From NCBI GenBank assembly GCA_024639785.1, contig JAHEGI010000002.1, positions 155,803 to 219,802 of the forward strand: 64,000 bases of DNA, read 5' to 3'. A program made the translations under genes and the position numbers. This document shows, one piece after another, positions 57,616-64,000 of the stretch (position 1 is its first letter; every line of letters begins with the position of its first letter). The notes beneath the pieces were generated by a model. The model did not search any database. It saw only the letters and a program-made list of their open reading frames with translations, and was not told the DNA's origin. The stretch is from Cryomorphaceae bacterium (lineage in GTDB: Bacteria > Bacteroidota > Bacteroidia > Flavobacteriales > Schleiferiaceae).

Positions 57616-58484
57616 CGCTTACTCAGTTAGACTACTTCATCGCTTTGGCGGAACATCGCAATTTTAGCGCGGCGGCAAAAGCCTGTGGGGTCAGTCAGCC
57701 CACCTTAAGTGCGCAATTTCATAAGCTCGAAGAGGAACTCGGGCATACTCTGGTGGATCGCAAGTGTCAGCCTTTAGAACTCAGCTCGATGGGGCAGTCA
57801 TTGCTGGAACAGGCGAAGCGCACCGTCCATAGTGCAGGACAAATTCACCAGATGGTGGATCAATTTGAACATCCATTGACGGGACAACTTCGACTGGGGA
57901 TGGTGGCTCCTTTATCCAAAAAGCTAGGGCCAGGCTGGATTGCCCAATGTCAAAGAACTTTTCCCGCGTTGGATCTTCAGGTATTTGAGGCGAATAGCAC
58001 CGAGTTGCAGCAGATGATGCAGCAAGCGGAACTTGATGCAGCGATTCTTCCCATGGATAGCTGGAAAGGACAGGGTCAAAATTTAGCCTCCTTCGAAGAG
58101 GCATGGTGGGCCCTAGGGCCGGCGATAAACGCCACGCCACCTCCGCTGGCTGATGCGGCATCCTGGGTATTTGGGTCAGAGATGCAAGAGGCTGCGCGGT
58201 ATGCTCTGAGTCAAGGCTACGTGGCACCAGAGTCCAACGTATTCCTGTCGAATTCCGTGGCGAGCCGGGTCGCGGTGGCCGAGCGGCTGGGTAGATGGCT
58301 GCTTATTTCAGAAACAGAACTGGATAGTTTCGGGCTAGCGCTCCAAAAGCGTGCCCAGAAATGGCCAGGGCCACCTCGAACCTTAGGTTGGATTCGGGGA
58401 GTCCATGCCCGAAATCAAGCGCTCCAATCCCGGCTTCTTGCGATGGTTTGCAATGATGCAAGCGAAGGGATGGAGCAGGCCTAG
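57612..58484 (+). CDS. LysR-family transcription regulator
   Basis: 290 residues from the ATG at 57612, overlapping the FemAB-like stop by 4 bases. N-terminal winged helix-turn-helix (FSAAAKACGVSQPTLSAQ ~19-36), linker helix, then a LysR substrate-binding domain. It resembles OxyR-type regulators at the N-terminus but has no Cys pair in the redox positions, so peroxide sensing by disulfide is unlikely. The target could be the preceding glycan genes or the convergent DASS transporter; unknown. Confidence 0.88.
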   Translation: MTLTQLDYFIALAEHRNFSAAAKACGVSQPTLSAQFHKLEEELGHTLVDRKCQPLELSSMGQSLLEQAKRTVHSAGQIHQMVDQFEHPLTGQLRLGMVAPLSKKLGPGWIAQCQRTFPALDLQVFEANSTELQQMMQQAELDAAILPMDSWKGQGQNLASFEEAWWALGPAINATPPPLADAASWVFGSEMQEAARYALSQGYVAPESNVFLSNSVASRVAVAERLGRWLLISETELDSFGLALQKRAQKWPGPPRTLGWIRGVHARNQALQSRLLAMVCNDASEGMEQA

Positions 58485-58496
58485 GGAGGCTTCCTT

Positions 58497-59867
58497 TTAC
58501 AAAAAATAGGCGCAATACAGCCAAATGACCACGGTGGCGCAGAGGTTCATCCAAAACCCTGCCCGCGCCATGTCGGCAATGCGAATCTTACCCGAGGCGA
58601 AAACAATGGCATTGGGTGGGGTCGCCATAGGGAGCATGAAGGCGCAGCTTGCTCCCACCGTTAGCGGTACGGCAAGATGTTCAAAGGGTATTCCCTGAGC
58701 GGCCGAAATGGCCAAGGCGACAGGTAATGTTCCGCTCACAAGGGCCATATTTGAAAATAGCTCGGTGGTCCAGACGCCCAAAATAGTGAAGGCCAAAACC
58801 CATAGACTGGGAGGCCAGCCCTGAAGGGGGGCGTCCGCAAGCGCTTGGAGCCAGCCTGAGGCTTGCATGCCCGCTGCAAGTGACATGCCGCCACCAAAAA
58901 GGAGGAGAATTCCCCATTCGATTTTCTGAGCATCCTCCCAGTGGAGTAGGGGTTTTCGGTCTGCATCGCGAACGATAAAGAGCAGTAATGCCCCGGTGAG
59001 CCCCACCCAGGTATCCGTCAATGCAATGTCCGGAAAGAGGCTCTGAAGCCATGGACGGGACATCCAAGCGAGTGCAGTTGCAGCAAAAATTCCAGCCACA
59101 CGCTTTTCACCGGAGGTCCATGCCGCGGCTTCGGGCCACTGAACATCCCGCAGGTCAACATTGGGCAAGTTTTGACGCAGGAGGGCAAAGGCTAGGATCA
59201 ATAAGATGAAGGCGATGGGGAATATTTGGAGCGACCAGTCAAGAAAATTCACTTCGTTCCCAAGGGCCTGTTGCTGAAATGCGGCATACACCAAGTTGGG
59301 CGGGGTGCCAATGAGTGTACCTAATCCCCCCAGATTCGCTCCCCAGGCCATTCCCAAGAGGATGTTTCGCTCCAACAGCTCGTCCTTACTAGGCAAATGC
59401 CGAATGAGGGACAAGGTTAGGGGAAGCATCATAACGGCTGTAGCGGTATTGCTCATCCATAAGCTCAACAAGAAGGTGGCCACCATCACACCGGCTAGTA
59501 CGCGCTGAGACTGGCTACCAAAGCGTCGCAGTATGGCCAGAGCAAATCGGCGGTGTAGCTGATGGTGTTCCACGCCTCGAGCGAGAAAAAAACCAGCTAA
59601 GAATAAGAAGATGAGTGGGTGTGAATAAGCATTGGCTAGCTCACTCGAGCTCAAAACTCCCATGCCGCCAAAAGTGACTAGGGGCAAGAGGGCCGTGGCG
59701 GCTAAAGGGATCACTTCCGTGAACCACCAAAGGAGCATCCAAGCGGTACTGCCTGCCACGGTGGCTTCTTGACGAGACCATCCCAAGCGTTCCGAAAACA
59801 GAAGGGCTGCAAAAAACAAGATGGGGCCTGTGACCAGGACCGTGGTCTTTCGGATATTTGAACTCAT
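58497..59867 (-). CDS. DASS/SLC13-family anion symporter
   Basis: 456 residues from the ATG at 59867. About 11-13 membrane helices in two inverted repeats with the SNT-type motifs: LWMSNTATAVMMLPL (~135) and TTELFSNMALVSGTLPV (~370), plus IGTPPNLVYAA and MATPPNAIVFASG, the paired hairpin tips. Imports dicarboxylates, sulfate or related anions with Na+. Convergent with the LysR gene (12 bp gap) and divergent from rdgB, whose start codon overlaps its own. Confidence 0.9.
   Translation of the reverse strand: MSSNIRKTTVLVTGPILFFAALLFSERLGWSRQEATVAGSTAWMLLWWFTEVIPLAATALLPLVTFGGMGVLSSSELANAYSHPLIFLFLAGFFLARGVEHHQLHRRFALAILRRFGSQSQRVLAGVMVATFLLSLWMSNTATAVMMLPLTLSLIRHLPSKDELLERNILLGMAWGANLGGLGTLIGTPPNLVYAAFQQQALGNEVNFLDWSLQIFPIAFILLILAFALLRQNLPNVDLRDVQWPEAAAWTSGEKRVAGIFAATALAWMSRPWLQSLFPDIALTDTWVGLTGALLLFIVRDADRKPLLHWEDAQKIEWGILLLFGGGMSLAAGMQASGWLQALADAPLQGWPPSLWVLAFTILGVWTTELFSNMALVSGTLPVALAISAAQGIPFEHLAVPLTVGASCAFMLPMATPPNAIVFASGKIRIADMARAGFWMNLCATVVIWLYCAYFL
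59853..59860 (+). promoter_or_regulatory. -7-like box for rdgB (GATATTTG)
   Basis: One mismatch to TAnnTTTG; 5 nt before the rdgB ATG. It lies inside the DASS coding region because there is no intergenic DNA. Confidence 0.4.
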
Positions 59868-60435
59868 GAAATTGATCTTAGCTACACAGAATCCCAACAA
59901 AGTAAAGGAAATTAAGGCAGCGTTGCCTGCGGACTGGACGGTCACTACGGCGGTGGAAGCAGGAATTCATGAAGAACTTCCAGAAACGGGCGATAGCTTA
60001 GAATTTAATGCCTTGCAAAAGGCGGACTATTTATTTGAAAAATTAGCCGAATCAGCTTTGTCTGATGATTCTGGGTTGGAAGTCAGCGCGCTGAACGGTG
60101 CTCCAGGGGTGTATTCAGCGCGTTTTGGAGGGCCCGAGAAGAAGGATGACGTCAATCGCGCTGCCTTGCTACGTGCCATGGAAGGAGTGGAAGATCGACG
60201 GGCCCGCTTTCGAACCGTTTTAGCCTGGGTTGGCCCCCATGGAAAGACCACCTTTGAAGGGGAAGTATGGGGTCAAATCCTACACGAAGAGCGGGGTAGC
60301 GGAGGATTTGGCTACGACGCCCTGTTCGTTCCAGATGATGGAGATGGCCGAAGCTTTGCGGAAATGAGTTTGGAAGAAAAGAAGTCCATGAGTCATCGCA
60401 GTCGCGCCATGCGCGCTTGGCTGAATGCGCTTTGA
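59866..60435 (+). CDS. rdgB: RdgB/HAM1 non-canonical purine NTP pyrophosphatase
   Basis: 189 residues from the ATG at 59866 (MKLILATQNPNKVKEI, the family start). ITPase signature SDDSGLEVSALNGAPGVYSARFGG (split ~64-87) and the C-terminal GGFGYDALFVP and SHRSRA. Hydrolyses ITP, dITP and XTP to keep them out of nucleic acids. Convergent with rsmD, 12 bases apart. Confidence 0.97.
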   Translation: MKLILATQNPNKVKEIKAALPADWTVTTAVEAGIHEELPETGDSLEFNALQKADYLFEKLAESALSDDSGLEVSALNGAPGVYSARFGGPEKKDDVNRAALLRAMEGVEDRRARFRTVLAWVGPHGKTTFEGEVWGQILHEERGSGGFGYDALFVPDDGDGRSFAEMSLEEKKSMSHRSRAMRAWLNAL

Positions 60436-60447
60436 GTCAACGCTTGT

Positions 60448-61008
60448 TTATTCCGCGATATCTGACGTGGATCCTTGGGCCTCGAGACTGAAGAAGCTCA
60501 TATGCACCGAGCCATAGCGTCGCTGGTCAAAGCACGCGGGATGTTGTTGAAAATCATGGTCCACACTGTGCTCCAAAACGAATAAACCATCTTCATGCAG
60601 ACGTTCAAGGGCCAAAGCAATCAGGTTGGAATAGTCCGGATAGTCGTAAGGGGGATCGGCAAAAATAAAGTCCCAACGATGCATGGTCTTTTTCAAGAAG
60701 CGCTCGGCATCGCCCAGACTAGTTTTTATCGCTCCATAGTTGAGCTGCGTCGCCGTTTTATCAATAAAACGCAAACAGTCTCTAAAACTATCCACCGAGG
60801 TAATGTCTTCGCAGCCGCGGCTTGCCATCTCAAAGCTGATGTTCCCCGTGCCTGCATACAGATCCAGGGCACGGACTTCGGACCAATCGAGATAGTTCTC
60901 TACCACGTTGAACAGGCCTTCCTTGGCCATGTCGGTGGTGGGGCGTACCGGGAGATTTTTGGGAGCAGCAAGGATTTTGCCGCGATTCTTTCCGCGAATA
61001 ATGCGCAT
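60448..61008 (-). CDS. rsmD: 16S rRNA guanine-966 N2-methyltransferase
   Basis: 186 residues. Starts MRIIRGKNRGK; SAM motif I LDLYAGTGNISFE (~49-61) and catalytic DPPY (FADPPYDY ~119). Modifies G966 of 16S rRNA. Start overlaps the DUF3822 stop by 1 base (TAATG). Confidence 0.96.
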   Translation of the reverse strand: MRIIRGKNRGKILAAPKNLPVRPTTDMAKEGLFNVVENYLDWSEVRALDLYAGTGNISFEMASRGCEDITSVDSFRDCLRFIDKTATQLNYGAIKTSLGDAERFLKKTMHRWDFIFADPPYDYPDYSNLIALALERLHEDGLFVLEHSVDHDFQQHPACFDQRRYGSVHMSFFSLEAQGSTSDIAE

Positions 61009-61724
61009 TAGCTTTTTGGGAATAGGACGGTCAAGGCGGACCAGGGATGTGAAGCCGTGCTGTCGAGTTTTTCAATGAATGGGCGCAAAGCTTCCCAGCA
61101 GTCCTCATCCGAATCACCTTCCCAAATCAAGGGAACATGTTGAGCGGGAAGGTTACACTGGTCATAGATGAGCATGCATGCATAGGCAGCGTCATGTGAG
61201 CTGGAAACAGGGAACAAGCTGTGGCTTAAAAGGCGGCCATTTTGAATGGCGGCCACTTCAAGGCGACTCCCTTGACGGTGTACACGCACGGCATCCCGTT
61301 TCGCAAGTGGACTAAGCCAGCGCTGTGCGTTGAGGGCCATGGTTGGAATGCAATGGTCCGCCACACCGTCGGGAAATCGATAGTACAGATCCATTCCGCG
61401 CTCAAGCGCATAGCATTGCCATGATTGACCTTCAGGATCCAATGGGCGAAGCCAGGCTTCGGGCTCATCTACCCAGTCTTTGGGGAACCACGCAGCGAAT
61501 GCTTCTTGACCGAAGGCATGCCAGGCAGAAAATGAAGCACCTGCTTTTTGAATCCAGCGCGCTACTTCTTCATGGGATAATGCGAGGCATGGACCCAGGG
61601 GGCGGCCATCTTCAGCGCGAACAATGGCCAATAAAACAGCATCTGGCCCGTAACTCAATAAAACGACAGAATCCTCCGGAGAGGATTCTGTTTTTGGGAA
61701 AAATGCCCAAGAAGCGGGCCACAT
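61008..61724 (-). CDS. DUF3822 family protein
   Basis: 238 residues from the ATG at 61724 (1 nt after the upstream stop); an ATG 18 bases earlier would overlap it. Soluble, no signal peptide. The family is Bacteroidota-specific and regularly sits beside rsmD; its strand order resembles ASKHA/PilM-like folds to me, but that is inference. Near its 5' end the DNA holds a perfect 11-bp inverted repeat. Confidence 0.8.
   Translation of the reverse strand: MWPASWAFFPKTESSPEDSVVLLSYGPDAVLLAIVRAEDGRPLGPCLALSHEEVARWIQKAGASFSAWHAFGQEAFAAWFPKDWVDEPEAWLRPLDPEGQSWQCYALERGMDLYYRFPDGVADHCIPTMALNAQRWLSPLAKRDAVRVHRQGSRLEVAAIQNGRLLSHSLFPVSSSHDAAYACMLIYDQCNLPAQHVPLIWEGDSDEDCWEALRPFIEKLDSTASHPWSALTVLFPKS
61665..61695 (+). 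other. Terminator-like hairpin within the DUF3822 gene
   Basis: ACAGAATCCTC (61666-61676), loop CGGA, GAGGATTCTGT (61681-61691), followed by T on the + strand, opposite to the gene. It could stop antisense transcription or shape the mRNA. Confidence 0.5.
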
Positions 61725-61725
61725 A

Positions 61726-62364
61726 TTACTTCCAGTTACCACTCAACGTGGGTTCAGTCAAGGAGCCAACGATCAGCGCATCGATGCGCAAATTCTTGAT
61801 GTATGCCTTGTACTGGTTGTAGATGTCACCGAAAAACTTGGTGTTTGGAGCGATGATCTCAAACACCTGAACGCGCACGCCATTTCGGTCAATAAAGCCA
61901 GTGGCCATGCTGAACTCGGAGGTGTCGTTGGTGAAGGGGATATAGCGCAGCGCGGTGGGATCAAATCCTTCCTCAAACAACTCGGGGTTCTTGCGAATCA
62001 ACTTGTCTTTTGCGGAGGTTTGACCAATGATGCGGTAGATGATGGTGTCCTTCAACATGTCTGTCTGGTAGACCTTGTTGTAGGCCATGAATGAAGAGTC
62101 TTTGCGCTCAATGATATTTACTTGGGCATATTCCAAGAATGGAATGAGCTCGTCAAAACTGGCTGCATATTTACCATATTCTGCCTTGAAAGTGAGCTGA
62201 GCCTCGCGCAATTGCTCCAGGCGATGGGTCACCTCTTCATAGCGCTTTTCTTTGATAGCGCTGAATTCGATGGGTTCCATAATGATGCGATATATGCGGA
62301 AAGCGAGGATCACAGAGACCACTCCGAGAGCGATGCGCAAATAAAGAATAGTACGTGCAGTCAT
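61726..62364 (-). CDS. Membrane-anchored, pseudopilin-like protein of unknown function
   Basis: 212 residues from the ATG at 62364 (MTARTILYLRIALG); an in-frame TTG seven codons earlier is less likely. One N-terminal membrane helix (~7-27), then a long charged helix (~40-65, EEVTHRLEQLREAQLTFKAEYGKY) and a beta-rich domain. The anchor-plus-helix layout with YGKYAASFDELIPFL resembles type II pseudopilins, but there is no prepilin cleavage motif. A homologue is familiar to me from the rsmD-DUF3822 locus in other Bacteroidota; function unknown. Confidence 0.75.
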   Translation of the reverse strand: MTARTILYLRIALGVVSVILAFRIYRIIMEPIEFSAIKEKRYEEVTHRLEQLREAQLTFKAEYGKYAASFDELIPFLEYAQVNIIERKDSSFMAYNKVYQTDMLKDTIIYRIIGQTSAKDKLIRKNPELFEEGFDPTALRYIPFTNDTSEFSMATGFIDRNGVRVQVFEIIAPNTKFFGDIYNQYKAYIKNLRIDALIVGSLTEPTLSGNWK

Positions 62365-62424
62365 GATAAAAAGTTTGCGTGCCAAAACTATGAAATTTTA
62401 CCTTGTGCCCTTGCAAGCATCCGT

Positions 62425-63822
62425 GTGAATTCTCAGCCTCTTTTACAAACCCTCCTTGAACGATTTCCTGGAACGCCTACCGCGGACCAGGAAGCGGCCA
62501 TGGAGGCACTGGTTCGCTACCTTTTGGAACCCGCGGATGAACGACTTTTCATCCTCAAGGGTTATGCAGGGACGGGGAAGACCACCCTGATGCGCAGTTT
62601 AGCGTCATCACTCCGAGTGCTCAACATGCGTCCCGTGCTGGCCGCTCCCACGGGGCGTGCAGCCAAAGTCCTTCAGGGTCAAATGAAGCGAAGGGCGTTT
62701 ACGTTACACCGTTTGCTGTATCTCACGGTGAGAGATCCTGCCGGAGGATTCAAGCGGATTAAGCGACCGAATAAGGGCACATTGCAAGTGTTTATCGTGG
62801 ATGAGGCGTCCATGTTGGGCGATACGGGGGAGGCGAGAGAGCTTTTTATGGATTTGCTTCAATTCGTGCAGCAAGGCGAGGATTGTCGGTTAATCCTGGT
62901 CGGAGATGAAGCGCAATTACCTCCTGTGGGTCAGTCTTTCTCGCCAGCTTTGATTCCTCGCCACATTCGCGACCATTATTACTGGAAAATTCGTGGGGCC
63001 GCGCTCTTCGAAGTGATGCGTCAAATGGCTCATTCACAAATTTTATCCAATGCTACGCGGCTTCGATCGAGCCTTTTAGATGCAAATCCTCAGTTTCCAA
63101 CCTTGCAGGTGGGCGCCGAGGTCCGTCGACTCGCGGATGCCAACGAAGTCTTTGAAGCACTTGAAACTGCCTTTGCTGGAGCGGATTCGGATGCGGTAGT
63201 GTTGACCCGATCCAACAAGCGCGCGGTCGCATACAATCGGCAAATTCGGGCCCGCCTACTTTGGCGCGAAGATGTCTTGAATGCTGGCGATGTGGTGATG
63301 GTCGTTCAGAACAATGAACGCTGGATCGACCCGGAAGATTCGGCGGGTTTTATTGCTAATGGCGATTTATTTGAAGTCCTTTCCTGGAGGAATGAAGAGG
63401 AGCGATTTGGTTTGCGTTTTGCCGATGCCAGTCTGCGTTGGCTAGATCGTGAGGAGGCCCCGGAGGTGGAAGCCAAAATTATGTTGGACGCATTGGATGC
63501 CGAATCGGCTCGGCTCCCAGAAGCCAAAATGAAAATTCTCCTCCAAGGCGCACGAGAAGAGGCGTCTCATCTGCCCAAGTCGCAACGTGCGGAGTTTCTC
63601 AGAGAACACCCCTACGTTCAGGCGTTGCAGCTCAAATTCGGCTATGCGCTCACAGGGCATAAAGCTCAAGGGGGGCAGTGGAAAGAGGTTTTTATTGAAT
63701 GGCCTTACGCCCCGGAGGTGGATGATCCTGACTTTATTCGTTGGATGTACACGGCGTTTACACGAGCTCAAGACAAACTTTATTTGATCGGATTTCCGGA
63801 TTCTACCTTTGCCCGCGAATGA
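62425..63822 (+). CDS. RecD/TraA-like SF1B helicase
   Basis: 465 residues from a GTG at 62425 (M-NSQPLLQTLLERFPGTPT); the frame is open far upstream but that part is antisense to the preceding gene, and the next in-frame ATG would remove the N-terminal helix. Walker A KGYAGTGKTTL (~51), Walker B VDEASMLGD, motif III GDEAQLPPVG, and C-terminal UvrD_C_2 motifs ALTGHKAQGGQW and MYTAFTRAQDKLYLI. Probably a 5'-3' DNA helicase in repair or recombination. Overlaps the HAD gene by ATGA. Confidence 0.88.
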   Translation: MNSQPLLQTLLERFPGTPTADQEAAMEALVRYLLEPADERLFILKGYAGTGKTTLMRSLASSLRVLNMRPVLAAPTGRAAKVLQGQMKRRAFTLHRLLYLTVRDPAGGFKRIKRPNKGTLQVFIVDEASMLGDTGEARELFMDLLQFVQQGEDCRLILVGDEAQLPPVGQSFSPALIPRHIRDHYYWKIRGAALFEVMRQMAHSQILSNATRLRSSLLDANPQFPTLQVGAEVRRLADANEVFEALETAFAGADSDAVVLTRSNKRAVAYNRQIRARLLWREDVLNAGDVVMVVQNNERWIDPEDSAGFIANGDLFEVLSWRNEEERFGLRFADASLRWLDREEAPEVEAKIMLDALDAESARLPEAKMKILLQGAREEASHLPKSQRAEFLREHPYVQALQLKFGYALTGHKAQGGQWKEVFIEWPYAPEVDDPDFIRWMYTAFTRAQDKLYLIGFPDSTFARE

Positions 63823-64000
63823 GTTGGCATGTATTTTTTGATCTAGATCGAACCCTTTGGCATCATGAACGCAATGCCGAAGAGGTGCTTCGAGAGTTTT
63901 GCACGGAATTTTCAGCGCTGAAAGACGTAGATCCGGAAGAATTTGCCGCCTCCTACCAGCGAATCAATGACGATTTGTGGGATATCATTCAAGCGGCGGG
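63819..64000 (+). CDS. HAD-family hydrolase, YjjG-like (3' truncated by window)
   Basis: 60 residues visible. Starts MSWHVFFDLDRTLWHHERN: the HAD motif I DxDxT (FDLDRTLW) with the WHHERN continuation characteristic of YjjG-type pyrimidine 5'-nucleotidases, then the helical cap. Such enzymes dephosphorylate non-canonical pyrimidine nucleotides. Starts by 4-base overlap with the helicase stop. The rest lies beyond the window. Confidence 0.8.
   Translation, partial: MSWHVFFDLDRTLWHHERNAEEVLREFCTEFSALKDVDPEEFAASYQRINDDLWDIIQAA

Noticed and set aside
57612-58484. Assignment of the LysR regulator as OxyR
   Set aside because: The two redox cysteines expected in the regulatory domain are absent.
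62122-62424. Upstream extension of the RecD-like helicase to an ATG at 62122
   Set aside because: The extension is antisense to the pseudopilin-like gene and does not resemble the helicase family; the GTG at 62425 gives a normal N-terminus.

Overview
The window reads as one continuous chromosomal segment of a Bacteroidota bacterium, most likely of the Flavobacteriales (Cryomorphaceae/Schleiferiaceae-like), with about 50% G+C. The evidence is a PorP/SprF protein next to a protein with a gliding-motility (type IX secretion type B) C-terminal domain, DUF4290 beside murA, a DnaJ that has lost one zinc centre, the order rplQ-carA-eno-citrate synthase, TAnnTTTG promoter boxes, and start codons with no Shine-Dalgarno sequence. 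No insertion sequence, prophage, CRISPR array, rRNA or integron is visible. Genes are densely packed and many neighbours overlap by ATGA or TAATG.

Layout. 1-3.1 kb (+): 3' part of a PorP/SprF-SPOR gene and its probable type IX cargo. 3.2-9.9 kb (-): grpE-dnaJ behind a strong inverted repeat, then uvrD-DUF4290-murA-thioredoxin-like protein. 10-26.9 kb (+): an uninterrupted translation superoperon (str, S10, spc and alpha operons merged, without tuf) from rpsL to rplQ, including fusA, secY, infA, rpmJ (38 codons) and rpoA. 26.9-34.8 kb (+): carA, eno, a mitochondrial-like citrate synthase, rpsA with a structured leader, a Nif3-like protein and a DUF164 protein. 34.8-44 kb (-): gpmI-map-methyltransferase; lgt-DUF192-Asp-box protein-pepE; folE-cysS-yidD. 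44-45.2 kb (+): a ketosynthase III, divergent from folE. 45.2-51 kb (-): a lipoprotein, an OmpP1/FadL-like porin and a 1056-residue propeller protein. 51-58.5 kb (+): proS, a conserved unknown, tRNA-Glu, rpsT, radC, a UDP-GlcNAc 2-epimerase/deacetylase fusion, a FemAB-like acyltransferase and a LysR regulator. 58.5-64 kb: DASS transporter (-) divergent from rdgB (+), then rsmD-DUF3822-pseudopilin-like protein (-), and a RecD-like helicase with the start of a YjjG-type HAD phosphatase (+).

How the genes work together. Most of the window is core housekeeping: translation, Sec export, transcription, glycolysis and TCA entry, chaperones and repair. Surface functions fall in three places: the PorP/cargo pair, the lipoprotein-porin-propeller operon, and the epimerase/deacetylase + FemAB pair, which probably acts in cell-surface glycan synthesis.

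The most interesting signals are regulatory. The rpsA 5' leader has a terminator-like hairpin whose loop can pair over 14 bases with sequence further downstream. Six promoter boxes sit only 4-6 nt from the start codon, predicting leaderless or nearly leaderless mRNAs. Two divergent genes share one CATG as overlapping start codons. Several proteins that usually bind structural zinc have lost their cysteines.
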